A DNA stretch of 52,369 nt from assembly GCA_016931535.1 (NCBI GenBank), contig JAFGEP010000014.1:1-52369 (forward strand). Direction: 5' to 3'. This DNA comes from Bradymonadales bacterium (lineage in GTDB: Bacteria > Myxococcota_A > Bradymonadia > JAFGEP01). The notes beneath the pieces were generated by a model that saw only the letters and a list, made by a program, of their open reading frames with translations, ran no database searches and was not told the DNA's origin. Positions 26,404-35,095 of this stretch are shown piece after piece (within the stretch, counting starts at the first letter, position 1; every line of letters begins with the position of its first letter). A program made the translations under genes and the position numbers.

Positions 26404-27855
26404 ATGAACCCTTTGCTCAACGATCTGAAACCAACGACGCTTTGGAACCACTTCGACCAGCTGACCCGGTTGCCACGAGGCTCCGGTAATGAGCGCCTTG
26501 CCAGCCAGTACGTGCTCTCCATCGCTCGCCACCATCACCTGTCGGCCCAAGTCGATGAGCGTGGCAACACGGTGGTCTACCTCCCCGCCAGCCCGGGCCA
26601 TCAATCCGCACCCACCGTCATCCTCCAAGGACACCTCGACATGGTTTGCGAAAAGAACGACGAGGTGGCCCACGACTTCACCACCGATCCCATCCGGCTC
26701 CGCCGCGACGGGGAATGGCTCATGGCCGATGGCACCACGTTGGGCGCCGATAACGGGATCGGCGTTTCCGCCGCGCTGGCCTTCATCGATACCCCCCAGC
26801 TCGTTCACGGACCGCTGGAGCTGTTGTTCACCGTAGAGGAGGAGACCGGCCTGTACGGCGCTGCCGCCCTCTCGCCCGACCTGATCCATGGCAAGATCCT
26901 GCTCAACCTCGACTCCGAGGAGATCGGGGTGGCCACCATCGGCTGCGCAGGGGGCCGTGATGTCTCCGGCTCCCTGTCGGTCCGCTGGTTGCCGACTCCC
27001 GCCGACCGGATCGGCCTCGAGGTTCGCGTTGGCGGTCTTCGAGGTGGACATTCCGGGATCGACATCCACCTCAACCGGGGTAATGCCATCCGGATCCTGG
27101 CCGACCTGTTGAACCGCGCGCTCGAAATGGAGCTCCGCTTCGAGCTGGCCACCCTGTCCGGCGGAAACCAGCGCAATGCCATCCCCAGAGAGGCAAGAAC
27201 CCTCCTGGCTCTGCATCCCGACGACCAGCAGCCCTTCGCCCAGCTGGCACGCGAGGTCCAGAGCGACGCCCGTCTCATCGCCTCCTCGGCCGATCCGGAG
27301 ATCTCCCTGTCTACCTCTTCGGCCTCCTCTCCCGGCCAGGTCATGGACAACACCGCCTCGCTGGTACGGCTCCTGGCCGCGATCCCCACCGGGGTGTTGG
27401 CCATGAGCCAACAGATACCGGGATTGGTCGAAACCTCCAATAACCTGGGGGTGGTCACCACGGAGTCGGAGTCAATCTCCATCATCTGTGCATCTCGATC
27501 TTCGGTCGCGCCGGCCCTGGCACAAACCACCCGCTCCCTTGCCGCCATCCTGCGGCTGGCCGGTATCCAACCCGTCTTGTCCAACGGTTATCCGGGATGG
27601 CGTCCGGATCCGGACAGTCCCCTGGTCCAGACCGTGGCCGATGTCCACCAGCGGCTATTCGGCGCGAAAATCAAGCTGGAGGCCTGTCATGCCGGCCTCG
27701 AATGCGGCCTTCTGGGTGAGAAGCTGCCGGGACTCCAGATGATCTCCCTGGGTCCCACCATCTGCTCGCCTCACTCCCCCGATGAGCGAGTTCACCTCCC
27801 GTCCGTGGAGGAATTCTGGCGTCTGCTCACCGCGGTGCTGCAGGCTCTCACCTGA
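26404..27855 (+). CDS. pepD: PepD-like cytosolic dipeptidase (M20C)
   Basis: 483 aa, typical for aminoacyl-histidine dipeptidase, which splits Xaa-His and other dipeptides with two metal ions. Metal and catalytic motifs in order: ILQGHLDMVCEK (~80), TLGADNGIGVSAALA with the bridging Asp, FTVEEETGLYGA with the catalytic and metal Glu, LLNLDSEEIG, and CHAGLECGLLGEKLPG near the C-terminus. ATG 26404 is chosen with GGAG upstream; the frame remains open 30 codons earlier without similarity. Its place after ftcD and folD is consistent with histidine-peptide use, an inference from context. Confidence 0.92.
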   Translation: MNPLLNDLKPTTLWNHFDQLTRLPRGSGNERLASQYVLSIARHHHLSAQVDERGNTVVYLPASPGHQSAPTVILQGHLDMVCEKNDEVAHDFTTDPIRLRRDGEWLMADGTTLGADNGIGVSAALAFIDTPQLVHGPLELLFTVEEETGLYGAAALSPDLIHGKILLNLDSEEIGVATIGCAGGRDVSGSLSVRWLPTPADRIGLEVRVGGLRGGHSGIDIHLNRGNAIRILADLLNRALEMELRFELATLSGGNQRNAIPREARTLLALHPDDQQPFAQLAREVQSDARLIASSADPEISLSTSSASSPGQVMDNTASLVRLLAAIPTGVLAMSQQIPGLVETSNNLGVVTTESESISIICASRSSVAPALAQTTRSLAAILRLAGIQPVLSNGYPGWRPDPDSPLVQTVADVHQRLFGAKIKLEACHAGLECGLLGEKLPGLQMISLGPTICSPHSPDERVHLPSVEEFWRLLTAVLQALT

Positions 27856-27889
27856 CCAACCCGTGACAGCCGCCCCCCCTCTGCAGGAA

Positions 27890-27907
27890 GTGTCCAATAA
27901 TGGACAC
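27890..27907. promoter_or_regulatory. palindromic operator 1: GTGTCCA-N4-TGGACAC
   Basis: A perfect 7-bp inverted repeat with spacer ATAA, 34 bp after the pepD stop. It is the same sequence, apart from the spacer, as the palindrome at 28091. It probably binds a dimeric regulator of the secreted-protein gene at 28211. Confidence 0.6.
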
Positions 27908-27963
27908 CCCCTCTTTCCTGTCCTGCTCTTGTGGGAGCGCACTCTTCCTATCTGTGCCACCCC

Positions 27964-27981
27964 TGTCCAGAAAAGTGGACT
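27964..27981. promoter_or_regulatory. palindromic operator 2 (degenerate): TGTCCA-N6-TGGACT
   Basis: The arms match operators 1 and 3 except for the last base, and the spacer is six instead of four. It lies about 74 bp from operator 1 and 127 bp from operator 3, centre to centre. Probably a weaker site of the same regulator. Confidence 0.4.
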
Positions 27982-28090
27982 GTACCCAAGGGACTTGCAG
28001 GTGGTTGTGATCGTGAGCGAGAAAAAAGGCCGCTCGACCCAGTCACTCCACGAACCTCCATGGCGCTCGGATTGTTGAGTATTTGACGGG

Positions 28091-28108
28091 GTGTCCAAAA
28101 ATGGACAC
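28091..28108. promoter_or_regulatory. palindromic operator 3: GTGTCCA-N4-TGGACAC
   Basis: A perfect 7-bp inverted repeat with spacer AAAA. It ends 10 bp before a possible -35 box at 28119, a good place for an activator. The same palindrome occurs at 27890. Confidence 0.6.
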
Positions 28109-28118
28109 ACGATCCCGC

Positions 28119-28148
28119 TTGCCAATTATCGTCCGGATCGCCTACGTT
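28119..28148 (+). promoter_or_regulatory. possible sigma-70 promoter of the secreted-protein gene
   Basis: TTGCCA and TACGTT with an 18-bp spacer, 62 bp before the ATG at 28211 and just after operator 3. The -10 box is a weak match. Confidence 0.3.
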
Positions 28149-28210
28149 GCACCCGGAACAGTCAACCACCAGCCAAGGATGTCCCGGTTCTTCATTCGAT
28201 GAGGTACACC

Positions 28211-30358
28211 ATGACCACCTGCAGACGTCTCTGCCTTGTTCCCTTCCCTCTTCTGGCCTTTTTATTGGGCAACGCTGTTCTGGCTCAACCTCTGGCGGAA
28301 CCGTCGACCGCGCCTGCCCAGGAGGAACCGGCGATCCAGCCGTCCACCATGCCTGCCCTGGAGGAACCGACGGTTGAACCGTCGGTCGCACCCGTCGAGC
28401 AACTACCTCCGGTAGAGCAGACGACCACCACCCAGCCGAGTACGACCCTCGATCCCATGGCCGGCTGTCTGGCCGAGCTCGACACGGTCCAGGCCGCCAT
28501 CCAGGAGGAGGACAGTGGGCGCGCGCTGGTTCTGCTCGACATGGCCCAAGGGGCCTGTATGGAAGCCCGGCGGGTCTTGATCGAAGCGGCCACCGCTCCC
28601 ACCGCGCCCGACCCTTTGGCCCCGGTCTCGCTATGGCGCATGGAGATGCAACGAACTCGATTGCTGGTCCAGCTGAATCGTTGTGATGACTCCAGGAGGA
28701 TCTTGAGAGAGGTCAGCGCCCAGGTGGATCTGCCCGCAGAGCTGCGGGACGAGTTTGCACAGGTCGCCCATTTGGCGCTCGCCTGCGGGCCTCGACCCGG
28801 CGAGCCGAGTGGAGGCACCTTGTCGGTGACTCCCGGCTTCACCGATATCGTCGTCGCGGGTACCACCATCACCGAGCAGGATGCCTACCTGATCGGCGAC
28901 TACTGCGCAGGTGCCATCCCCACGTCGCCCAACTATATTCTGGAGGTCACCGAAGGGATGCAACTGGGGATTACCGCCTACTCCTATTCCGGTAACGACC
29001 TGGTCCTGGTGGTGACCGATGGGACCATTACCTTCTGCAATGACGACTGGGATGGACTCAATCCCGGTCTGAGCGAGTTCTTCCCCGCCGGCACGTACTC
29101 CATCTACGTGGGGCAGTACAGCTTCTCCGGACAAGCCACCGACTTCAACCTTACCGTTTCCAGCAATGCGCTCATCCCATCCTACCTCTCCCCCGTCTAC
29201 GGCACTGTCTATGTAGGCCCCGGCTATCCTCGAAGCACGATGTCCGGCAACATCTGGGGCGTCAACGACGCCTCCACGGTCTTCGACCCTTCCATGGCGG
29301 GTTGGATCGCCTCCGATCCCGACTTCCAGCTATACGTCGAGGGAACGGGCGAGGTCTGGATCACCGTGAGCGCCCTTCCGACCAGCGACCTCACCCTCAT
29401 CGTCGACGGCCCCGGCGGACGGTATTACAACGATGATGCCGACGGCCACAACCCGGGGCTCAACGCCGTCATGACCCCTGGCACATACAATGTGTGGGTA
29501 GGCGACAAGGCGGGACCGGGAACAGGCGTCGCCTATGGCATCCAGTTCTCGAGCTACAATCCGATGACCACCTTGGGTACCGAGCCAACCTTCGGGGTGG
29601 CCACGCCCTCCGTCGGTTCGGCCCCCGTCCAACTGAGTGGAACGAGCCAGGGGGTGTTACCCGTCTCCGATTTCTTCGGCCAGTCCTGCTACGGCAGCAT
29701 TCCCGTCAGCCCCTCCCACAAGCTGGTCGTCTCCGAGAGCGGCATGTTCGAGATCGTGGCCCGATCGGCCGACTCCAGCGATCTGATCATCGCGGTCTCC
29801 GGCCCGGCCGGATACTACTGCAACGATGACTACGAGGGGCTCAATCCCGGTATCCGCCGATGGTTGTCGCCTGGCGAGTACCTGGTCTTCGTCGGCCAGC
29901 TCTCCCCCTCGGCGATCGCCACCACCTTCACCACGACCTTTACCGCCACGGGGGGCACCCCTCCTCCGGATTTGACCGCCTTTTCCACGGGAGCCTTTGG
30001 CTCGGTGGCCATCAATACCACCGCCCAGAGCACCACGCTGTCCGGCATCTCGGGTGGCCCCAACAATGCTGCGGATCTCGACGCCAGCTGCCGTGGCTAT
30101 ATCAGCCAGCAACCCTCCTACATCCTGGATGTGGTCGACTACATCAACGTCTCCATCATGGTGCTGTCGGAAGGGGACACCACCCTGGTCGTGATGGGAT
30201 CCGATGGCACCGTCTACTGCAATGACGACCTGGTCGGGTTCAACCCGTCCCTCTCCGAGTACCTGGCTCCCGGACGGTATGGTGTATGGATAGGAAGCTT
30301 CAGGACCGACACCAGCTACCCGTTCATGATCAACTTCAACCCGATGGGCTGGTACTGA
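28211..30358 (+). CDS. secreted protein with four PPC-like beta modules
   Basis: 715 aa. A signal peptide (MTTCRRLCLVPFPLLAFLLG, cleavage after about residue 26) leads to a Pro/Glu/Thr-rich linker and a helical region (~85-190). Four modules follow, each with a C-x-G-x-I-P-type opening and a CNDD-x-DG-x-NP block, then PG-x-Y-x-V-x-VG. The CNDD-type blocks lie near residues 275, 408, 536 and 668. The layout resembles pre-peptidase C-terminal domains, beta sandwiches of secreted proteins. Module 2 lacks both cysteines (SMAGW and YYNDD), so the pair probably forms a disulfide in the others. ATG 28211 has GAGGT 5 bp upstream. No enzyme domain or C-terminal anchor is visible. Exact function unknown. 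Confidence 0.8.
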   Translation: MTTCRRLCLVPFPLLAFLLGNAVLAQPLAEPSTAPAQEEPAIQPSTMPALEEPTVEPSVAPVEQLPPVEQTTTTQPSTTLDPMAGCLAELDTVQAAIQEEDSGRALVLLDMAQGACMEARRVLIEAATAPTAPDPLAPVSLWRMEMQRTRLLVQLNRCDDSRRILREVSAQVDLPAELRDEFAQVAHLALACGPRPGEPSGGTLSVTPGFTDIVVAGTTITEQDAYLIGDYCAGAIPTSPNYILEVTEGMQLGITAYSYSGNDLVLVVTDGTITFCNDDWDGLNPGLSEFFPAGTYSIYVGQYSFSGQATDFNLTVSSNALIPSYLSPVYGTVYVGPGYPRSTMSGNIWGVNDASTVFDPSMAGWIASDPDFQLYVEGTGEVWITVSALPTSDLTLIVDGPGGRYYNDDADGHNPGLNAVMTPGTYNVWVGDKAGPGTGVAYGIQFSSYNPMTTLGTEPTFGVATPSVGSAPVQLSGTSQGVLPVSDFFGQSCYGSIPVSPSHKLVVSESGMFEIVARSADSSDLIIAVSGPAGYYCNDDYEGLNPGIRRWLSPGEYLVFVGQLSPSAIATTFTTTFTATGGTPPPDLTAFSTGAFGSVAINTTAQSTTLSGISGGPNNAADLDASCRGYISQQPSYILDVVDYINVSIMVLSEGDTTLVVMGSDGTVYCNDDLVGFNPSLSEYLAPGRYGVWIGSFRTDTSYPFMINFNPMGWY

Positions 30359-30373
30359 TCGCGTCCATCCCGA

Positions 30374-31444
30374 TCAACGGTCGGGATACAGGCGCATGAT
30401 GTCGCGGACTTCGTCGAAGGAGCCCAGGAAAAGATCCAGAAGCTCAGGGTCGAAGTGGCGTTCCCGCCCTTCACGCATGATCTCGATCGCCCGGTCCACC
30501 GAGAAGGCATCCTTGTAGATCCGTTTGCGGGTCAAGGCGTCGAAGACATCCGCGATGGCGGCCACCCGCCCTTCCAGCGGGATCTGCTCGCCCTTCAGCC
30601 CCTGGGGATATCCTTCGCCATCGAAGTGCTCGTGGTGGGTCAAGGCGATACTGGCGGCCGTCTCCAGCAGATGCACACCGGAACCGGACAGGATCCGGTA
30701 TCCGATCTCGGCGTGCTGCTTCATGATATCGAACTCTTCCGGGGTCAGCTTGCCGGGCTTGAGCAGGATTCGATCGGGCGTCCCGATCTTGCCCACATCG
30801 TGCATGGGGCTGGCTGTCCGGATCAGCTCCACCTGGTCCGCATCCAGTCCCAATCTCTTTGCCAGTAGCTCACAGTATCGACTCATCCGCTCGATGTGAT
30901 CCGCCGTCTCGATATCGCGGAACTCGGCAGCCTTGGCCAGACGCCGGATGACCTCCTCACGGGTGTACCGGATCTCCGCATCTGCTCGCTGTAGCTTCCG
31001 GATCGCCTCCTGGAGATCCTGGGTCCGTTCCGCAACCAGCTGCTCCAGCTTCTCCCGGTGTTGGCGGTTCTCCATCTCCAGCTTGCGCCGCCGGAGCGCA
31101 TTATCGATGTTGATCAGGATCTCGTTGAGCTCGAACGGCTTGATGATGTACCCGTAAGCCCCCAGGGTCAGCGCCGCATTCGCGATGGAGGGGTCGTCCA
31201 CGCCGGTCACCATGACGGTCGCCATGTCCGGATACCGCTTGCCGATGGTCCGAATCAGCTCCAACCCGGAATCACCCGGCATATTCACGTCACACAGCGC
31301 CAGCTCGAACTCCTCATCCTGGAGTCGAACCAGCGCCTCGTTCACATTGCTGGCCAGCACCCCCAAGTGGCCATTTCGCTCCACCAACCGTTTCAACATC
31401 TGCCGGATCGGCGCTTCGTCATCAACGATCAGGATCTTGGCCAT
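30374..31444 (-). CDS. response regulator with HD-GYP phosphodiesterase domain
   Basis: 356 aa. The receiver domain (1-~120) has KILIVDDEAP, phospho-acceptor Asp in LALCDVNMPG, VMVTGVDD and the Lys of YGYIIKPFE. A coiled coil (~120-165) leads to the HD-GYP domain with HDVGKIGTPD, HHEHFDGEGYPQGLKGEQIP and ADVFDALT. All the usual metal ligands are present, so it should degrade cyclic di-GMP to pGpG or GMP when signalled. ATG 31444 has AGGAG 5 bp before it. No histidine kinase lies next to it, so its input is unknown. It converges with the secreted-protein gene, 15 bp apart. Confidence 0.93.
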   Translation of the reverse strand: MAKILIVDDEAPIRQMLKRLVERNGHLGVLASNVNEALVRLQDEEFELALCDVNMPGDSGLELIRTIGKRYPDMATVMVTGVDDPSIANAALTLGAYGYIIKPFELNEILINIDNALRRRKLEMENRQHREKLEQLVAERTQDLQEAIRKLQRADAEIRYTREEVIRRLAKAAEFRDIETADHIERMSRYCELLAKRLGLDADQVELIRTASPMHDVGKIGTPDRILLKPGKLTPEEFDIMKQHAEIGYRILSGSGVHLLETAASIALTHHEHFDGEGYPQGLKGEQIPLEGRVAAIADVFDALTRKRIYKDAFSVDRAIEIMREGRERHFDPELLDLFLGSFDEVRDIMRLYPDR

Positions 31445-31688
31445 CCGCACTCCTGTGATGCGTGGTCAGCTGTTGGTTCCCTTCGGTTGGCTTCGTGCTA
31501 TCGGTTGGGCACGATTCGAGTGCAGCCAGCTGCAAGCTACCAAACCTGTTCGATAAAAACCAGTGAACTACTTTACCTGTGGATCCTCTTGACCCTGTTG
31601 CCCAGTCGAGGTCGATGAGCTATTAGACGGCTCTGTCCGGCCCCGACCGCCAGCGGTCGCCAATCGGTCGGCTGAGGAGTGAGGCTCC

Positions 31689-32639
31689 ATGTTTGCCTAT
31701 GTAGATCCCACCATTCGCGATCGCCTGGTGAACGCCAGAAAGCTGCTGCGAATCGACCCCCAGGGGAAGTTGATCGGCCCGGACAACCACGCCGATGAGC
31801 ATGCGTTCACCTTGAACATCCTGGGACCGATCCCCTTGCCCCTCGACGTCGGCCAACGGCTGGTCATCTGGGACTGGTACACCTTCGTCCGCCACACCGA
31901 GCTGCTGAAGGCCCGCGAGATCGCGGCCATCCTTCCTCAGCGGGGAGACCAGCGGCTCCTGCCGCTGTTGAACACCTACATGGCGGTCAACAGCGTACTG
32001 GTTCATGGAGACCTGGCAAAGGCCAGCCTGCCGTTGGTTCGGGTTCATTCCTCTTGCCTCACCGGAGACGTGTTCGGTTCCAAGCGATGCGAGTGCGGTC
32101 CCCAGCTTGACAAGGCGCTGGAGGCGATCTCTGGACAGGAGGCGGGAGCGTTGGTCTACATGGCCGGCCATGAAGGTCGAGGGATCGGCCTGTGGGCCAA
32201 GGCCATCACCTACCTGCTGCAAGATGCTGGCGAGGACACCTACCAGGCCAACCGCTCCCTGGGATTGCCAGAAGATTGCCGAGACTTCCACGATGCAGCG
32301 GCGATCCTCCTCTACTTTCTGGGAGGGGACCGCCCCTTTCGCCTGCTGACCAACAACCCCAAGAAGCAATCGGACCTGTACGACAGTGGCTTGACCGGCT
32401 TCCAGGTCGTCAAGCACCTGACAGGGGTCAACCCCTACAACCGCCGCTATCTCCTCGCCAAGCGCGATTGGGGACACCAGCTGGATCCGGAGGAGCTCCA
32501 GGGATTGGTGGCCGAAAGGGCCGATGTACCCCCGCCCTTCAGCTTGTCCAGTGACCAGCTGAACAAGGGGCGAGAAGACCACCCCATGCCCAGTCTGCAA
32601 AGTGGGGCGGAACCGCTGCCTGGCGGCCATAAATCCTAG
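31689..32639 (+). CDS. ribA: GTP cyclohydrolase II
   Basis: 316 aa, longer than stand-alone RibA (~200) because of about 100 extra N-terminal residues unlike a DHBP synthase. The catalytic part has the zinc-binding motif CLTGDVFGSKRCEC (Cys123, Cys134, Cys136), VYMAGHEGRGIGLWAKA with the conserved Tyr, YQANRSLGLPEDCRDF with the Asp and Arg of the active site, and LLTNNPKK. It opens GTP in the first step of riboflavin synthesis. GAGG lies 5 bp before the ATG. No other rib genes are nearby. Cofactor or deazaflavin use would be speculation. Confidence 0.9.
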   Translation: MFAYVDPTIRDRLVNARKLLRIDPQGKLIGPDNHADEHAFTLNILGPIPLPLDVGQRLVIWDWYTFVRHTELLKAREIAAILPQRGDQRLLPLLNTYMAVNSVLVHGDLAKASLPLVRVHSSCLTGDVFGSKRCECGPQLDKALEAISGQEAGALVYMAGHEGRGIGLWAKAITYLLQDAGEDTYQANRSLGLPEDCRDFHDAAAILLYFLGGDRPFRLLTNNPKKQSDLYDSGLTGFQVVKHLTGVNPYNRRYLLAKRDWGHQLDPEELQGLVAERADVPPPFSLSSDQLNKGREDHPMPSLQSGAEPLPGGHKS

Positions 32640-32811
32640 GGGGACGACCGGTGGCAAGCCACCGTGACCGGCAGAGGTGCCCCGCGTTCCCCGCCGGCGG
32701 ACCAACCCTGGATGTCCAGCCGGCAGGCGACCACCGGATGCCGCATCGGCGCAAGTCAAGAACCGACGGGGTGGTGGAGGTTGCCAAGGCTCCAATGGAG
32801 GGCACCAGCAG

Positions 32812-33399
32812 ATGGCTAACCTGGAGACGCTGCTGAGACGCGGTCGGCTCATTCGTGCCGTGGGGATCGACGATGCACCGTTCACCCGCGGCCAGCGGCG
32901 GTCCGTCCTGGTTGTTGGCGCCATCTGCGCCGGCACCCGCTTCGAGGGGCTGCTGACCACCCGGGTGCGACCCGACGGGTTTGACGCCACCCGACGGGTG
33001 ATCGCCATGTTGCAGAACAGCAAGTTCCTGGAGCAGCTGCACCTGTTGTTGCTCGATGGGATCACGCTTGGCGGATTCAACGTCCTGGACCTCCAGGAGC
33101 TGAACCGCCGTCTCGACCTGCCGGTAGTGGCAGTCACCCGCCAGCTCCCCGATTTCGACGCCATCAACCGGGTGATCTCCACCTTGCCCGAGGCCGCCCG
33201 GCGCCAACAGCTGCTGTCCCATGCCGGCCCTGTCCACCGGGCCAGAAGCGTTCACTTCCAGGTTCACGGTACCTCGGCCGAGCTGGTCACCCAAGCTCTG
33301 GAACGGTTGACCGATCGCGGGGCGATCCCGGAGCCGCTGCGCCTCGCCCATCTCATCGGAGGAGCCATCGTGAACGGAGAGAGCGGTCGCAGAGCTTGA
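32812..33399 (+). CDS. DUF99 (Endo_dU family) protein
   Basis: 195 aa. IRAVGIDDAPF (~15-25), TTRVRPDGFDATRRVIAML, LLLLDGITLGGFNVLDLQEL and VAVTRQLPDFDAINRV match the DUF99 family, known mainly from archaea and annotated as endonuclease dU, which cuts DNA at deoxyuridine. Whether this bacterial member has that activity is unknown. ATG 32812 follows GGAGG with a rather long 10-bp spacing. It lies 172 bp after the RibA gene and could be co-transcribed. The family call is firm; the function is carried over from the family name. Confidence 0.8.
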   Translation: MANLETLLRRGRLIRAVGIDDAPFTRGQRRSVLVVGAICAGTRFEGLLTTRVRPDGFDATRRVIAMLQNSKFLEQLHLLLLDGITLGGFNVLDLQELNRRLDLPVVAVTRQLPDFDAINRVISTLPEAARRQQLLSHAGPVHRARSVHFQVHGTSAELVTQALERLTDRGAIPEPLRLAHLIGGAIVNGESGRRA

Positions 33400-33614
33400 C
33401 CACGCCCGGTCTCACCTGTGATCTACGACCGGTGCAAGGCGACCTGTTCTGGCTATCCTTTATCCACCAGCAGAAACCGGCTTGGCGGTGCGTTACCCTG
33501 CCTTGATGATTCCCATTTTCCCCTCTTTGCCGCAGACTGCACGCAACTGGGCCGACTTCTGGCTGCCCCCGCCACCGGATCGCCCGACCACCCACCTCTC
33601 TCGCGGAGTATGGC

Positions 33615-35018
33615 ATGTCTGAGCTGACCGTCTTCATCCTCGCCGCCGGCCTCGGAACCCGGATGAGATCTCGCCGCCCCAAGGTGCTCCACCACATTTT
33701 GGGCCGTCCCATGCTGGTGCCGGTCGTCGATCTCGCCCTGGCGTGCCAGCCCAACCGGGTCATCCTGGTGCTGGGACACGGGCGCCAACAGGTCGAAGCC
33801 GAGTTGGCACAGCGCTACCCGGACCTGGCGTTTCAGGTCGCCCTACAGGAGGAACAGCGAGGGACCGGTCACGCCGTTCAATGCGCCCTGGCTACCCATG
33901 ATCGGCTGTCGGATGGCAACTCCGGGGAGATCCTGGTTCTCTCCGGCGATGTGCCCAACCTGACGCTACCAACGGTACAGCGAATGGTGGACCATACCAG
34001 GGTCCAGAAAAGTCCCCTCGGCTTGTTGACCACGACGCTGGCCGACCCTACCGGCTACGGCCGTGTCCTGCGCGATGACAGCCAACGCATCCTCGCCGTG
34101 GTGGAAGAGAAAGATGCCTCTGTTACCCAGAAGGCGATCCGCGAGATCAATGGCGGCATCTACCTTTTCGACGCCGAATTCCTGAGAGAGGGGATAGCGG
34201 GACTGGAAGCTGCCAATGCCGCTGGCGAGCTTTACCTGACCGACCTGGTCGCCCGCGCTCACCAGGTTGATCGACCGGCCGTGGCCACTGCCGCGCCGGA
34301 GCCAGAAGAGGTGCTCGGAATCAACGACCGGGCCGACCTGGCCCGGGCCGAGGCCTTTGCCAGAAAACGCCACAATGCCAGCTGGATGCAGCAGGGGGTC
34401 ACCATGACGGACCCCGAGCGGACCTATCTCGACGCCTCGGTGCGCCTCGCCCCGGATGTCCTGCTGGGGCCCGGAGTCGCGCTACTGGGTGAAACCGAGG
34501 TGGAAAGCGAAGTGGAGATCGAGTGCGGCTCGGTGGTGAAGGACTGCACCATCGGCCGAGGTGCCCGCATTCTCGCTTACTCCCACCTGGAGGGAGCCAC
34601 GATAGGCCCCCTGGCGCAGGTGGGCCCATTCGCCCGTCTCCGACCCGGAACCCGCCTCGGCTCTCGGGTTCGCATCGGCAACTTCGTCGAGGTCAAGAAC
34701 TCCACCATCGCCGAGGACTCCAAGGCCAACCACCTGACCTACCTGGGCGACGCACGGATCGGCCGAGCGGTGAATGTGGGCGCAGGCACCATCACCTGCA
34801 ACTACGATGGCAGACAAAAGCACCCCACTACCATCGAGGATGAGGTCTTCATCGGCAGCGACACCCAGTTCGTGGCCCCCGTAACCGTCGGCCAGGGTGC
34901 CATCATCGCCGCCGGGACCACCGTCACCAACCCAGTACCCGCCGGTTCGCTGGCCATCAGCCGGGTCCCCCAGCAGAACCTGGAGGGGTACGCCCACCGC
35001 CGCCCAGAGAAGGGCTGA
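33615..35018 (+). CDS. glmU: bifunctional GlcN-1-P acetyltransferase / GlcNAc-1-P uridylyltransferase
   Basis: 467 aa, normal for GlmU, which makes UDP-GlcNAc for peptidoglycan and outer-membrane glycans. The N-terminal pyrophosphorylase domain has ILAAGLGTRMRSRRPKVLH and QEEQRGTGHAVQCAL. The C-terminal left-handed beta helix (~250 on) has GPFARLRPGTRLGSRVRIG, NHLTYLGDARIGRAVNVGAG with the catalytic His, and TITCNYDGRQKH. Both active sites look intact. GGAG lies 7 bp before the ATG. Confidence 0.96.
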   Translation: MSELTVFILAAGLGTRMRSRRPKVLHHILGRPMLVPVVDLALACQPNRVILVLGHGRQQVEAELAQRYPDLAFQVALQEEQRGTGHAVQCALATHDRLSDGNSGEILVLSGDVPNLTLPTVQRMVDHTRVQKSPLGLLTTTLADPTGYGRVLRDDSQRILAVVEEKDASVTQKAIREINGGIYLFDAEFLREGIAGLEAANAAGELYLTDLVARAHQVDRPAVATAAPEPEEVLGINDRADLARAEAFARKRHNASWMQQGVTMTDPERTYLDASVRLAPDVLLGPGVALLGETEVESEVEIECGSVVKDCTIGRGARILAYSHLEGATIGPLAQVGPFARLRPGTRLGSRVRIGNFVEVKNSTIAEDSKANHLTYLGDARIGRAVNVGAGTITCNYDGRQKHPTTIEDEVFIGSDTQFVAPVTVGQGAIIAAGTTVTNPVPAGSLAISRVPQQNLEGYAHRRPEKG

Positions 35019-35095
35019 ACCGAGACCAACCGGTAGCCCGCTTTTCACCAGCCTTGCCAACGACTATCCTGAGTTGTCGAACTGAGGTGACATCC

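Noticed and set aside
23200..27411. very long open frame on the minus strand
   Set aside because: It runs antisense to ftcD, folD and pepD, whose products are clearly recognisable; high GC makes such shadow frames common.
28054..28072. sigma-54 promoter (TGGCGCTCGGATTGTTGA)
   Set aside because: The -24 part fits, but the essential GC at -12 is GT, so it was not called.
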